Source: Streptomyces sp. CB00316 (GTDB lineage: Bacteria; Actinomycetota; Actinomycetes; Streptomycetales; Streptomycetaceae). Taken from it: a stretch of 64,000 nucleotides of DNA. The first letter of the stretch is position 1. The number at the start of each line of letters is the position of its first letter. The DNA lies in assembly GCF_001905595.1 (NCBI RefSeq), contig NZ_LIXI01000008.1, positions 1-64,000 of the forward strand. Direction: 5' to 3'. Positions 43,365-52,292 of this stretch are shown here, piece by piece. The notes beneath the pieces are model-generated. The model was given only the letters and a program-made list of their open reading frames with translations. It made no database searches and was not told where the DNA came from. A program made the translations under genes and the position numbers.

Positions 43365-44594
43365 GTGCCCACTCGTCCCCTTCTGCGCGCCCCTTCCCGT
43401 CCGCTGCGGCGAAGAGCCGTCGTGGCCGTGCTGGCCGCCGCCTCGCTCGCCGGGCTGATGACCGGCCCGGCCCGGGCGGGCGGTGACGGGGGCGACGGCC
43501 CGCGCGGACCGCACGGTCCGGCCGACGGCGAGCTGCAGCGCAGGCTCCAGGCACTCGTCGACACACCGGGCGGGCCGCCCGGGGCCATCGCCGTACTGAA
43601 GGCCGGCGGCCGCAGCGAGGTGTACCGGGCCGGAACGTCGAAGGTGGGCACAGGCCGGCCGCCGCGGACGACGGACCACATGCGGATCGCCAGCGTGTCG
43701 AAGGCCTTCAGCGGCGCGGTCGCGCTGCACCTGGCGGACCGGGGGCGCCTCTCTCTCGACGCCACCCTCGGCCGGTGGCTGCCCCGGCTCCCGGCAGCCT
43801 GGCACCGGGTGACCGTCAGCCAGCTCCTGAACCACACCAGCGGGCTGCCGGACTACACCGAGGACCCCACGTTCATCGCCGAGTTCGCGGCCGATCCGCG
43901 CCGCCACTTCGACTCGCGCCAGCTGCTGCGGTACGTCGCCGGGGAGCCGCTGCGGTTCCGGCCGGGTTCGGCGTACCGCTACTCCAACTCCGACAACATC
44001 GCCGTGGCCCTGATCGCCGAGGCCGCGACGGGGACCCGCTACGAGCAGCTGCTGGCCGAGATCGTGTACCGGCCGCTGGGGCTGCGCGCCACCTCACTCC
44101 CCCAGGGGTACAGGCTGCCCGAGCCGTATCTGCACGGGTACGACGTGGACCCGCCGAATCCGCCGGCGGACCTCTCCACCGCGATCAGCGCCTCCGGGGT
44201 GTGGGCGTCCGGCGGCATCGTCTCCACGCCCGGGAACCTCGGCGCCTTCATCCGCGCCTGGGCCGGCGGCCGGGACCTGAGCCCGGCGGTCCGCCGCCGG
44301 CAGCTGACATTCGTGGCGGGCAGCTCCGAACCCGCGGGTCCCGGGCGCAACGAGGCCGGGCTCGCCCTCTTCGCGTACCGGACGCGGTGCGGGACCGTGT
44401 ACGGCCACACCGGCAACTTCCCCGGCTACACCCAGCTGGCGGCGGCCACCAAGGACGGCAAGCGGTCGCTGACCGTCTCGCTCACCTCGCAGGTCAACAG
44501 CACGACGAACCCGCGGCTGCTGGCCACCCTCCGCGGCCTCCAGGAGGACTTCGTCTGCCGGCTGCTGGAGCGGCGCAAGCCGCACGGAACATAG
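43365..44594 (+). CDS. Secreted serine hydrolase (class C beta-lactamase / D,D-peptidase type)
   Basis: 409 aa; GTG 43365 with AGGAGGTAGCCC upstream. Signal peptide about 1-38. Active-site S110-V-S-K113 (RIASVSKAFSG), YSN motif in YRYSNSDNIA, HTG in VYGHTGNFPGY as the KTG equivalent. Lengthy family including D-Ala-D-Ala carboxypeptidases and esterases; substrate open. Confidence 0.9.
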   Translation: MPTRPLLRAPSRPLRRRAVVAVLAAASLAGLMTGPARAGGDGGDGPRGPHGPADGELQRRLQALVDTPGGPPGAIAVLKAGGRSEVYRAGTSKVGTGRPPRTTDHMRIASVSKAFSGAVALHLADRGRLSLDATLGRWLPRLPAAWHRVTVSQLLNHTSGLPDYTEDPTFIAEFAADPRRHFDSRQLLRYVAGEPLRFRPGSAYRYSNSDNIAVALIAEAATGTRYEQLLAEIVYRPLGLRATSLPQGYRLPEPYLHGYDVDPPNPPADLSTAISASGVWASGGIVSTPGNLGAFIRAWAGGRDLSPAVRRRQLTFVAGSSEPAGPGRNEAGLALFAYRTRCGTVYGHTGNFPGYTQLAAATKDGKRSLTVSLTSQVNSTTNPRLLATLRGLQEDFVCRLLERRKPHGT

Positions 44595-44597
44595 GAG

Positions 44598-44629
44598 AAG
44601 GGGTACGCCGGGTGTCCGGCGTACCCCTT
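44598..44629. terminator. Bidirectional terminator
   Basis: 14-bp perfect stem AAGGGGTACGCCGG / CCGGCGTACCCCTT with a gtgt loop, 3 bp after the serine-hydrolase stop and before the convergent lipoprotein gene. Confidence 0.83.
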
Positions 44630-44660
44630 TCCCTCGCATCGGTGCCCCGTCCGGCGACGG

Positions 44661-45464
44661 TCAGTCGTTGTCGGTCTCCTCGCGGACGATGGTGTCGTTC
44701 TTGGCGTCCACGTCGAACGTGGTCTTCTTCCAGTCGGAGCCGACCACGTCGACCGACCAGATCACGCCGCTGCCATCGTTGTCGTCCAGGCTGACGGAGG
44801 TGACGGTCCCCTTCTTCTTCTCCGTGGCGACCTTGGCCGCCTGCTCGGGCGTCTGCGTGGCCTGGGAGAGCCACTCGGCCGTCTGTTTCTTGTCCTCGGC
44901 GTCCTGGTCCGCGTCGACGCGGGCCTCGATCACCTTGCCGTCGACCGCGTCGATCCGCACGGTGTGGACCGTGCCGTCCTTCTCGGCGACCTCCGCGACC
45001 CAGACAGGGCCGTCGGCACCCGGGCTCGCGCTCGGCGAACCGGTCGCTTCGGGGCTGCCGGTCGGACTCGCGGTGCCCGTCGGGCTGCCGGTCGCGGTCG
45101 GGCTGGGGCTCTCGCCGCGGTCGTCGTCGTCCACACCTTCCAGGTCCAGATCGACGAGCTTGCCGTTGGCCACTTCGCCGACCGCGGTCGTCGCCGCGTC
45201 GTCGAAGGCGACCTTGGTGGCATCCAGCACGCTCTTGCGTTCCCGCTGGTCCTCGGTCAGGTCCGCGGTGGCCGACGGGGACGCCGTCGTCCTCTGCGGG
45301 AGGACCTTCGCGGCTTCGGTGGCCGCGGACGTCGCGCTGTCCGCGCTCTGACCGCATGCCGTCAGCAGGAGAGCGGCGGCGGCCAGGCAGGCGGCGGCGC
45401 CGGTCGCCCTGAGGTTGCGGGAGCGTAGGGAAAGACAATTGTTTCGTCGGGGCTCAAGTCTCAT
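44661..45464 (-). CDS. PepSY-like lipoprotein
   Basis: 267 aa. Lipobox LLLTACG with C37 as the lipidated residue. A Ser/Thr/Pro/Gly-rich disordered insert (about 118-150, repeated GSPTG/SPT) separates two PepSY-like modules: about 62-112 plus WVAEVAEKDGTVHTVRIDAVDGKVI, and about 205-262 (VTSVSLDDNDGSGVIWSVDVV). Such lipoproteins are thought to inhibit peptidases or sense the envelope. Confidence 0.83.
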   Translation of the reverse strand: MRLEPRRNNCLSLRSRNLRATGAAACLAAAALLLTACGQSADSATSAATEAAKVLPQRTTASPSATADLTEDQRERKSVLDATKVAFDDAATTAVGEVANGKLVDLDLEGVDDDDRGESPSPTATGSPTGTASPTGSPEATGSPSASPGADGPVWVAEVAEKDGTVHTVRIDAVDGKVIEARVDADQDAEDKKQTAEWLSQATQTPEQAAKVATEKKKGTVTSVSLDDNDGSGVIWSVDVVGSDWKKTTFDVDAKNDTIVREETDND

Positions 45465-45650
45465 GTACGCATGCCTAGCCCTCCCGGCGATCAGTCATGT
45501 TGTCCTACCGGCCGGAGTCACCCGATCGACCGGACACCTCCGCCCGTTGGCCGTCGCCAAGCCGCGCGCCGCTCCCCGGGCGGGGCGCACCCGGGTGCGA
45601 AACAATGGAGGCGGGGCCGGATGTCGTCATGGCCCCGCCGGGAGGCCGTC

Positions 45651-45899
45651 ATGGAGCACACGGAGCGGTACGAACTCATCTTCCAGATGTCCGGCGCCGA
45701 GGACGACGTGGTCGCCGTCCGGCTGACCGACCGGACCGGAGCGGGCGGATCTCCCGTGTACGAGGACGAGACCGGGATCGTCCGCGCCGAGATCAGCGAC
45801 CGGGGCGAGGTCCGGATGCTCGCCAGCGGAGGACACCAGGTCCCCGGAACCCCGCTGCTGGCCCGGCCACTCACCGAGGGGGTTCCCGGGAGGCACTGA
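45651..45899 (+). CDS. DUF6296-like small protein
   Basis: 82 aa from ATG 45651, GGGAGG 6 nt upstream. MEHTERYELIFQMSGAED, then VYEDETGIVRAEISDRGEV. Conserved small Streptomyces protein of unknown role, beta-rich by appearance. The longer frame upstream lacks a ribosome-binding site. Confidence 0.75.
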   Translation: MEHTERYELIFQMSGAEDDVVAVRLTDRTGAGGSPVYEDETGIVRAEISDRGEVRMLASGGHQVPGTPLLARPLTEGVPGRH

Positions 45900-46050
45900 G
45901 CAGACCGGTCACGGACCACAGGCGGGGCGTATCGGCGAAACGGTGCGCCCCGCCGAGCTGTGCGTCCGTCGGTGCGTATCTCGCGCCCGCCCCTGCCCAC
46001 CTCTCGCCCGAATGTGTTTACTTTCCCAGACCTCGGACGTAACCTGAGCG

Positions 46051-46091
46051 CGAAACCACAGACTCGGGCATGAAACGGATACGAAACCACA
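46051..46091 (+). promoter_or_regulatory. Direct repeat CGAAACCACA upstream of fruR
   Basis: Copies at 46051-46060 and 46082-46091, 31 bp apart, with a related TGAAACGGA between them. The second copy ends on the A of the fruR start codon. Candidate FruR operators for self-control. Confidence 0.55.
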
Positions 46092-46852
46092 TGTACGCAC
46101 CGGAGCGTCAGCAGGAGATCCTCCGCCTCGCCCAGGAGAGCGGCCGGGTCGACGTGCTCTCCCTGGCCGAGGAGTTCCAGGTGACCGCCGAGACCGTCCG
46201 GCGGGATCTCAAGGCGCTGGACCGGGCGGGGCTGCTGCGCCGGGTGCACGGCGGTGCCATCCCGGTCGGGCGGCTCGATTTCGAGCCCGACCTCGCCGAG
46301 CGGGACGCCGTGGCCGCCGACGAGAAGGACCGGATCGCGCAGGCGGCGCTCGCCGAGCTGCCGGCGGACGGCAACGTGATCATCGACGCCGGGACCACGA
46401 CGGCCCGGCTCGCCGCGGCTGTCCCCGTCGATGCCGCGCTGACCGTGGTGACGCACGCCCTGCCGGTCGCCGCCCGTCTCGCCGACCACCCGGGCATCGC
46501 GCTGCACCTGGTAGGCGGGCGGGTCCGGCACCGGACGCGGGCGGCGGTCGACGCCTGGGCGCTCAGCGCGTACGCCGAGATCAGCGCCGATGTCGTCTTC
46601 CTCGCCACCAACGGCTTCTCGCCCGACAGCGGCCTCACCACGCCCGACCTCGCCGAGGCCGCCGTGAAACGCGCGGTGGTCAAGGCCGCCCGCCGGGTCG
46701 TCCTGCTCGCCGACTCCGGCAAGTTCGGGCAGCGGCACTTCGCCCGCTTCGGTGACCTCACCGACGTGGACCTCCTCATCACCGACACGGGCCTCAGCCC
46801 CCACGACGCCCGCTCCATCGAGAGCCGGGGCACGGAAGTAGTACGCGCATGA
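46091..46852 (+). CDS. fruR: DeoR-family fructose-operon regulator
   Basis: 253 aa from ATG 46091 (MYAPERQQEIL); an upstream in-frame ATG at 46070 adds 7 residues. N-terminal helix-turn-helix about 5-58 (RVDVLSLAEEFQVTAETVRRDLKALDRAGLLRRVHGGAI); sugar-phosphate isomerase-like sensor about 75-235 (VIIDAGTTTARLA, LVGGRVRHRTRAAVD, LADSGKFGQ). Presumably responds to fructose 1-phosphate. Stop overlaps fruK by 4 bp. Confidence 0.92.
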   Translation: MYAPERQQEILRLAQESGRVDVLSLAEEFQVTAETVRRDLKALDRAGLLRRVHGGAIPVGRLDFEPDLAERDAVAADEKDRIAQAALAELPADGNVIIDAGTTTARLAAAVPVDAALTVVTHALPVAARLADHPGIALHLVGGRVRHRTRAAVDAWALSAYAEISADVVFLATNGFSPDSGLTTPDLAEAAVKRAVVKAARRVVLLADSGKFGQRHFARFGDLTDVDLLITDTGLSPHDARSIESRGTEVVRA

Positions 46853-47796
46853 TCCTCACCGTCACCCCCAACCCCAGCCTGGACCGGACCTACGAGCTGC
46901 CGGACCTGGTCCGCGGCACCGTCCTGCGGGCCACGGCCGACCGCGTCGACCCGGGCGGCAAGGGCGTCAACGTCTCCCGCGCGGTCGCGGCGGCCGGCCA
47001 CCGCACGGTCGCCGTCGCCCCGATGGGCGGGCCGGAAGGCGCGCTGCTCGCCCGGCTGCTCGGCGAGCACGGCATCGAGGCGGCCGGAGTCCCGGTCACC
47101 GGCAGCACCCGGATCAACGTCACGCTCGTCGAACCGGACGGCACCCTCACCAAGATCAACGCCACCGGGCCCGAGCTCAGCGCCGCCGAGGCGGAGGACG
47201 TCCTGGAGGCGGTGCGCACCCGCTCGGCGTCCGCCGACTGGATCGCGTGCTGCGGAAGCCTGCCGCGCGGGCTGCCGCCGCGGTGGTACGCGGAGCTGGT
47301 CGCCCGGAGCCACCGGGCGGGGGCGCGGATCGCGCTGGACACCTCCGGTGCGGCGCTGACCGCCGCGCTGCGGGAGGGGCCCGACGTGATCAAGCCCAAC
47401 GCCCAGGAGCTCGCCGAGGCCGTCGGCCGTCCGCTCGCCACGGTGGGCGACGCGCTGAAGGCGGCCGAGGAGCTGCGCGAGCGGGGCGCCGGGGCGGTGC
47501 TGGCCAGTCTGGGGGCGGACGGGCAGCTGCTGGTGGAGGAGGCCGGGGCGTACTTCGCGACCGCCCGCGTGGCGACCGTACGCAGCAACGTCGGCGCCGG
47601 GGACGCCTCCCTCGCCGGCTTCCTGACGGCGGGCGGGCACGGGCCGGGGGCGCTCGTCTCGGCGGTCGCCCACGGGGCGGCGGCGGTGCAGCTGGCGGGA
47701 AGCCTGATGCCCGCTCCGGCCGACCTCGACCCCGCGGCGGTCGCGCTGAGCACCGATGTCCCGCTGGACCGCCCTCTGACGGAGCCTGCCCCATGA
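46849..47796 (+). CDS. fruK: 1-phosphofructokinase
   Basis: 315 aa, ATG overlapping the fruR stop. PfkB fold: starts MILTVTPNPSLDRTYELPDL, sugar-binding VDPGGKGVNVSRAVAAAGH, C-terminal ATP/catalytic motif VGAGDASLAGFL. Converts fructose 1-phosphate from the PTS to fructose 1,6-bisphosphate. Confidence 0.95.
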   Translation: MILTVTPNPSLDRTYELPDLVRGTVLRATADRVDPGGKGVNVSRAVAAAGHRTVAVAPMGGPEGALLARLLGEHGIEAAGVPVTGSTRINVTLVEPDGTLTKINATGPELSAAEAEDVLEAVRTRSASADWIACCGSLPRGLPPRWYAELVARSHRAGARIALDTSGAALTAALREGPDVIKPNAQELAEAVGRPLATVGDALKAAEELRERGAGAVLASLGADGQLLVEEAGAYFATARVATVRSNVGAGDASLAGFLTAGGHGPGALVSAVAHGAAAVQLAGSLMPAPADLDPAAVALSTDVPLDRPLTEPAP

Positions 47797-47877
47797 CCCC
47801 CGCACTCCCCCTACAAGCCCGCAGCATTCCATCCCCCCGAGCCGCCGCCCGGCGGTCCCCGAGCAAGGAGCACCGCG

Positions 47878-49872
47878 ATGAGTGAGCTGATCACCGCGGA
47901 ACTGGTCGACCTCGATCTGTCCGCCGCAACGAAGGACGCCGCCGCGAGGTCGCTCGCCGAGCGGATGGTGGCCGCGCACCGCGTCACCGACCTCGACGGC
48001 TTCCTGGCCGATGTCGCCGCCCGCGAGGCGCAGATGCCCACGGGCCTCGACGGCGGGATCGGCATCCCGCACTGCCGGAGCGAGCACGTGAGCGCCCCGA
48101 CGCTGGCCTTCGGGCGCAGCGCCCGGGGCATCGACTTCGGCGCGGCCGACGGCCCGGCGGACCTCGTCTTCCTCATCGCCGCGCCGGCCGGGGCGGACGA
48201 CGACCATCTGACGATCCTGTCGGGGCTGGCCCGTAGGCTGATGGAACCGGAGTTCACCGCCGCCCTGCGCGCCGGGGACGACCCGGGGGCCGTCGCGGCG
48301 CTGATCCGGGGCGAGGAGCCGGTACCGGAGCCCGAAGCCGCAGCGCCGATACAGGCAGCTGATGACACCGACGACAGCACCGACACCCCCTTCCGGATCG
48401 TCGCCGTCACCTCCTGCCCCACCGGCATCGCCCACACCTACATGGCCGCCGAGTCCCTGACGGCGGCCGGCCGTGCCGAGGGCGTCGAGGTGACGGTGGA
48501 GACCCAGGGGTCGGCCGGCTTCAGCAAGCTGGACCCCGCCGTCATCGCCCGGGCCGACGCGGTCATCTGGGCGCATGACGTCGAGGTGCGGGAGAAGGCC
48601 CGCTTCCGGGGCAAGCCGCTCGTGGACGTCGGAGTGAAGGCGGGCATCAACCGGCCCGCCGAGCTGATCGCGGAGGCCCGCCGCAAGGCGGAGCGCGGTG
48701 AGATCGCCGCCGTACCGCAGGGCGGGGACGGGCCGGCGGACGGCGGATCAGGTGCGGACAGTGCGCACTTCGGAGTCCGGTTGCGTACGTATCTCATGTC
48801 CGGCGTGAGCTACATGGTGCCGTTCGTCGCGGCGGGCGGCCTCCTGATCGCCCTGTCGTTCGCCATCGGCGGCTACGAGATCGCGGACGCCAAGTCGGTC
48901 GCCGACCACTTCGTCTGGGGCCAGGCGGACAGCTGGGCCGCGCTGCTCAACCAGATCGGCTCCGCCGCCTTCGGCTTCCTGGTGCCGGTGCTGGCCGGGT
49001 ACATCGCGTTCGGGATGGCCGACCGTCCCGCGCTGGTGCCCGGCTTCGTCGGCGGGGCGATCGCGCTCACCGTCGAGGCCGGGTTCCTCGGTGGTCTGGT
49101 CGCCGGTCTGCTGGCCGGTGCGGTGGTGATGGCCATCCAGCGGGTCCCGGTCCACGCCACGCTGCGCGGGATCATGCCGGTGCTGGTGATCCCGCTGATC
49201 GCGTCGGCGGTCGTCGGGTTCCTGATGTTCATCGTCGTCGGCAAGCCGATCGCCGCGCTGCAGAGCGCCCTCACGGACTGGCTCAACGGTCTGTCCGGCT
49301 CCAACGCGGTCATCCTCGGCGTCGTCCTCGGCCTGATGATGTGCTTCGACATGGGCGGCCCTCTGAACAAGGTGGCGTACGCCTTCGCGGTCGGCGGTCT
49401 CGCCGATCCGACCGACGGAAGTCTCAAGGTGATGGCGGCGGTCATGGCGGCCGGTATGGTCCCGCCGCTGGCGATGGCGCTCGCCACCACCGTACGCAAG
49501 AAGCTGTTCACGAAGACCGAGCGGGAGAACGGCCGGGCGGCCTGGGTGCTGGGCGCCTCGTTCATCAGCGAGGGCGCGATCCCGTTCGCCGCCGCCGACC
49601 CGCTGCGGGTGATCCCCTCGGTGATGGCGGGCGGCGCGGTCACCGGTGCGCTGTCGATGGCCTTCGGGTGCACCCTGCGCGCTCCGCACGGCGGCATCTT
49701 CGTCGTCCCGCTGATCGGTGAACCGTTCCTGTACCTGCTCGCGATCGCCGCCGGAACCCTCGTGGCGACCGCGCTGGTCGTCCTGCTCAAGGGCGCCCGC
49801 CGGACGGTCGCGGTACCTGCCGACGAGGCGGGGGCCACGGCCGCCGCCTCCCGGGTGGGTGTGACCGCCTGA
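47878..49872 (+). CDS. fruA: PTS fructose transporter, fused IIA-IIB-IIC
   Basis: 664 aa. IIA domain 1-145 with phospho-His H65 (GIGIPHCRS); IIB about 163-260 with phospho-Cys C180 (VTSCPTGIAHTYMAAES); IIC about 295-640 (VSYMVPFVAAGGLLIALSFAIGG, MCFDMGGPLNKVAYAFAVGG, EGAIPFAAADPLRVIPS). The domain order is the Streptomyces type. Transports and phosphorylates fructose; the product is the fruK substrate. Confidence 0.96.
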   Translation: MSELITAELVDLDLSAATKDAAARSLAERMVAAHRVTDLDGFLADVAAREAQMPTGLDGGIGIPHCRSEHVSAPTLAFGRSARGIDFGAADGPADLVFLIAAPAGADDDHLTILSGLARRLMEPEFTAALRAGDDPGAVAALIRGEEPVPEPEAAAPIQAADDTDDSTDTPFRIVAVTSCPTGIAHTYMAAESLTAAGRAEGVEVTVETQGSAGFSKLDPAVIARADAVIWAHDVEVREKARFRGKPLVDVGVKAGINRPAELIAEARRKAERGEIAAVPQGGDGPADGGSGADSAHFGVRLRTYLMSGVSYMVPFVAAGGLLIALSFAIGGYEIADAKSVADHFVWGQADSWAALLNQIGSAAFGFLVPVLAGYIAFGMADRPALVPGFVGGAIALTVEAGFLGGLVAGLLAGAVVMAIQRVPVHATLRGIMPVLVIPLIASAVVGFLMFIVVGKPIAALQSALTDWLNGLSGSNAVILGVVLGLMMCFDMGGPLNKVAYAFAVGGLADPTDGSLKVMAAVMAAGMVPPLAMALATTVRKKLFTKTERENGRAAWVLGASFISEGAIPFAAADPLRVIPSVMAGGAVTGALSMAFGCTLRAPHGGIFVVPLIGEPFLYLLAIAAGTLVATALVVLLKGARRTVAVPADEAGATAAASRVGVTA

Positions 49873-49887
49873 CCCCGTCGCGCCGAC

Positions 49888-49926
49888 GGAACGGGGCACA
49901 AGGTCTCTGATCTTGTGTCCCGTTCC
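49888..49926 (+). terminator. Terminator of the fruRKA operon
   Basis: 15-bp stem (49888-49902 with 49912-49926) with one G-T wobble and a 9-nt loop, 15 bp after the fruA stop. Confidence 0.78.
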
Positions 49927-49964
49927 CTGCTCCGGGCCCGCTTCCGGTCGCTAGATTCGACGGC

Positions 49965-50402
49965 ATGACCGACAGCTGGGACGCGGCCGACCGGGCCGTC
50001 CTGACACTGCCCTCCGGGCGCCGCATCCGGGGTCGTGGCCTGCGCAACCCCCTGCCCGAAGGCCCCGAGCCGGACTTCGCCCTGTATCTGCTGGGCCGTA
50101 CGCCTCCCGAGGTCGGCTGGGAGTCACGGTGGCTGCGGTGGCCGGACTTCCGGCTTCCGGCCGACCCGCACCAGGCCCGGGAGCTGCTGGAGGAGGTGTG
50201 GCGGCGGGCCCCGGGCGAGCGGGTGGAGGTGGCCTGCGGGGGCGGGATGGGGCGGACCGGGACGGCCCTGGCGTGTCTGGCCGTGCTGGACGGGGTCCCC
50301 GCCGAGGAGGCGGTGGCGTTCGTCCGCCGCGGGTATCATCCGCGCGCGGTGGAGACCCCGTGGCAGCGGCGCTACGTACGCGGGTTCGGCCGGCCCGGGT
50401 AG
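49965..50402 (+). CDS. Protein-tyrosine-phosphatase-like enzyme
   Basis: 145 aa. P-loop CX5R present as VACGGGMGRTGTAL: C91 and R97; the usual His before Cys is Ala. WPDFRLP (D61) fits the general-acid loop. Short single domain with no signal peptide. Likely removes phosphate from protein Tyr or from a small molecule. Confidence 0.82.
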   Translation: MTDSWDAADRAVLTLPSGRRIRGRGLRNPLPEGPEPDFALYLLGRTPPEVGWESRWLRWPDFRLPADPHQARELLEEVWRRAPGERVEVACGGGMGRTGTALACLAVLDGVPAEEAVAFVRRGYHPRAVETPWQRRYVRGFGRPG

Positions 50403-50421
50403 CCCCGGACGGGCCCCGCTG

Positions 50422-51111
50422 TCAGCTCGTGGAGAAGGTGGCGGGGACGGGCAGGGTGTTCCAGCGGCCGGCCGGCCAGGCGATGACGACGGCCCGGCCG
50501 ACGACCTCGTCGACCGGGACCATGCCCTTGTTGCGGTCGTCGCTGTGGTAGCGGGAGTCCGCCGACGCCTGGCGGTGGTCGCCCATCACCCAGAGCTCGC
50601 CCTGCGGGACGGTGACCTTGAAGGTGCCCTTGCCGTCGTCGCTGCACGGGGTGTTGCCGGGGAACACATAGGGCTCGTCCAGGGCCTTGCCGTTGACCTT
50701 CACCGGTCCGTCGCCCGCGCACTCCACGGTGTCACCGCCGACGCCGATCACCCGCTTGATGAGGTCCTTCTCCTCGGCGGACGGCATCACACCGATGAAA
50801 CTCAGCACCTTCTGCACGGTGTTGGGCGGGTCGACGGCCACGTCGTCGAGCCAGCCGTCCGGGTCGTGGAAGACGACCACCTCGCCCCGTTGCGGCTCGG
50901 ATCCGAACCACGGGGTCAGCTTGTCGACCAGGACCCGGTCGCCCTTCTGCAGGGTGTTCTGCATGGACTCCGACGGGATGGAGAAAGCCTGGACGAGGAA
51001 GGTCTTGATGAGCAGGGCCAGGATAAGGGCGATTCCGACGAGGAGCGGGAGCTCCACCCAGAACGGCCGGTGTCTTCTCGTCCCCGCCCGCCGTGCACCC
51101 GCACGCACCAT
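50422..51111 (-). CDS. lepB: Signal peptidase I
   Basis: 229 aa. One N-terminal anchor (about 18-38), then box B SIPSESMQNTL with catalytic Ser49, box C RGEVVVF, box D LIKRVIGVGGDTVE with the catalytic Lys, box E MGDHRQASADSR. Type I leader peptidase cleaving secreted preproteins such as the glucanases here. Streptomyces normally have several paralogues. Confidence 0.94.
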   Translation of the reverse strand: MVRAGARRAGTRRHRPFWVELPLLVGIALILALLIKTFLVQAFSIPSESMQNTLQKGDRVLVDKLTPWFGSEPQRGEVVVFHDPDGWLDDVAVDPPNTVQKVLSFIGVMPSAEEKDLIKRVIGVGGDTVECAGDGPVKVNGKALDEPYVFPGNTPCSDDGKGTFKVTVPQGELWVMGDHRQASADSRYHSDDRNKGMVPVDEVVGRAVVIAWPAGRWNTLPVPATFSTS

Positions 51112-51231
51112 TGCGCCGCTCCTCGCCCCGTGAACCGCTCACCCGCCCCGGTGGGGAACGGATCTTGTCGGTTCACTCTATGGGGCGTGACGGACGCGGC
51201 GGGTCGCGCCTCCGGGCACGGGCGCCAGGGA

Positions 51232-51320
51232 GGCGGGGGCGGAACGCTAGGAGGCGGGGGCGGGCGGTGCGGCGGGGGCGGAACGCTAGGAGGCGGGGGC
51301 GGGCGGTGCGGCGGGGGCGG
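51232..51320. repeat. 39-bp tandem repeat, about 2.2 copies
   Basis: The motif ggaacgctag occurs at 51241 and 51280, and flanking G-rich sequence (ggcgggggc, ggcggtgc) repeats with the same 39-bp period. It covers the 3' end of the next gene, including its TAG stop, which is duplicated with it. Confidence 0.85.
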
Positions 51321-51597
51321 TACCGTCCGGCGGGACCGTGGCCCCGTCACCGGCGCGCACGGCCTCGACCACGCTCTGGTGGAAGGCCCGGCTCTCCTCC
51401 TCGGAGGTGCACGGCACGGGGCTGCCCGCCAGAGTGAACCAGTCGGACGAGCCGCTGTACTGCACGGCCACCGACGCCTGGCCGTCGGACCACGTCGTGT
51501 GCACCGTGAGGTCTCCGCTCAGGATGCCGGCTTCTTCGGTGCGGACTCCGCCTGTTCCCGCGAAGACACCGCTGGTCGTCCACGATGCCCAGCTCAT
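51286..51597 (-). CDS. 103-aa conserved hypothetical protein
   Basis: ATG 51597 (MSWASWTTSGVFAGTGGVRT). Small beta-rich domain (HTTWSDGQASVAVQYSGSSD then WFTLAGSPVPC) followed by a helix (ESRAFHQSVVEAVRAG) and an Ala/Pro tail made by the 39-bp repeat. No family name known to me; similar small proteins are common in Streptomyces. Confidence 0.72.
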   Translation of the reverse strand: MSWASWTTSGVFAGTGGVRTEEAGILSGDLTVHTTWSDGQASVAVQYSGSSDWFTLAGSPVPCTSEEESRAFHQSVVEAVRAGDGATVPPDGTAPAAPPAPAS

Positions 51598-51709
51598 GAC
51601 GTGTCGCCTTTCGGATGATGACAAGCCTCTGCGGCGGACTGCTTCCGAGTATGGCACCGCTGCCTGGAGGGTGCACGGGTTGCGGAGGTGCTTCCTCCGC
51701 AACCCCGTC

Positions 51710-52219
51710 TCACGCGCGTTCCCGTACGCCCCGGACGAATGCGGCCTGGCCCGCGTGCTGGAGGTCTTCGGCGATGACGCTGATCAGCCGGACGCCCAGG
51801 GTGACCGGGGGCGACCAGGCCTCGTCGACGATGCGGTCGAGGGCGCGGCCGTCGATCCCGCGGACGAACCCGAGGGTCTGTTCGTGGACGGCGTCGTAGT
51901 AGCCGAGGAGCAGGTCCGCGGAGTCGACGCGGACGGCCGCGACTTCTTCGCTGCTGTGCCCGAATCCGGTCGCCTCCTCGTCGAAGGGGAGCCCGAAGCG
52001 GTCGGACCACCCCTTGGTGAGCCAGACCTGGCCGGTGCCGGCGGCGTCGGCGATATGGTCGTCCTGGACCCGGGTGAGGTGCCAGATCAGCCAGGCGATC
52101 GAGTTCGCTCCGTCGTCGAGCCGGGCGTTGAGATCGTCGGCCGAGAGCCCTTCGGCCGCCGCGTGGACCGCTTCCCCGACCCGGCCGAACGCCTCGGCCA
52201 GCATGTTCGCACTGTTCAT
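51710..52219 (-). CDS. DinB-family putative metal enzyme (DUF664-type)
   Basis: 169 aa from ATG 52219. Four-helix bundle with His ligands at SIAWLIWHLTRVQDDHIAD (two histidines) and AEDLQHAGQAAF. This is the layout of mycothiol-dependent DinB transferases of actinobacteria. Substrate unknown. Confidence 0.87.
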   Translation of the reverse strand: MNSANMLAEAFGRVGEAVHAAAEGLSADDLNARLDDGANSIAWLIWHLTRVQDDHIADAAGTGQVWLTKGWSDRFGLPFDEEATGFGHSSEEVAAVRVDSADLLLGYYDAVHEQTLGFVRGIDGRALDRIVDEAWSPPVTLGVRLISVIAEDLQHAGQAAFVRGVRERA

Positions 52220-52292
52220 CCGTTCACCTTCGCCTCCTGGCCCGCGCGAACCACGCTCCGACACACGTGCGCCGCCCGCTGAGGATCGGCAC

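Noticed and set aside
46108..48576. 822-codon minus-strand frame opposite the fruRKA genes
   Set aside because: Low-complexity antisense shadow; the fructose genes are unequivocal.
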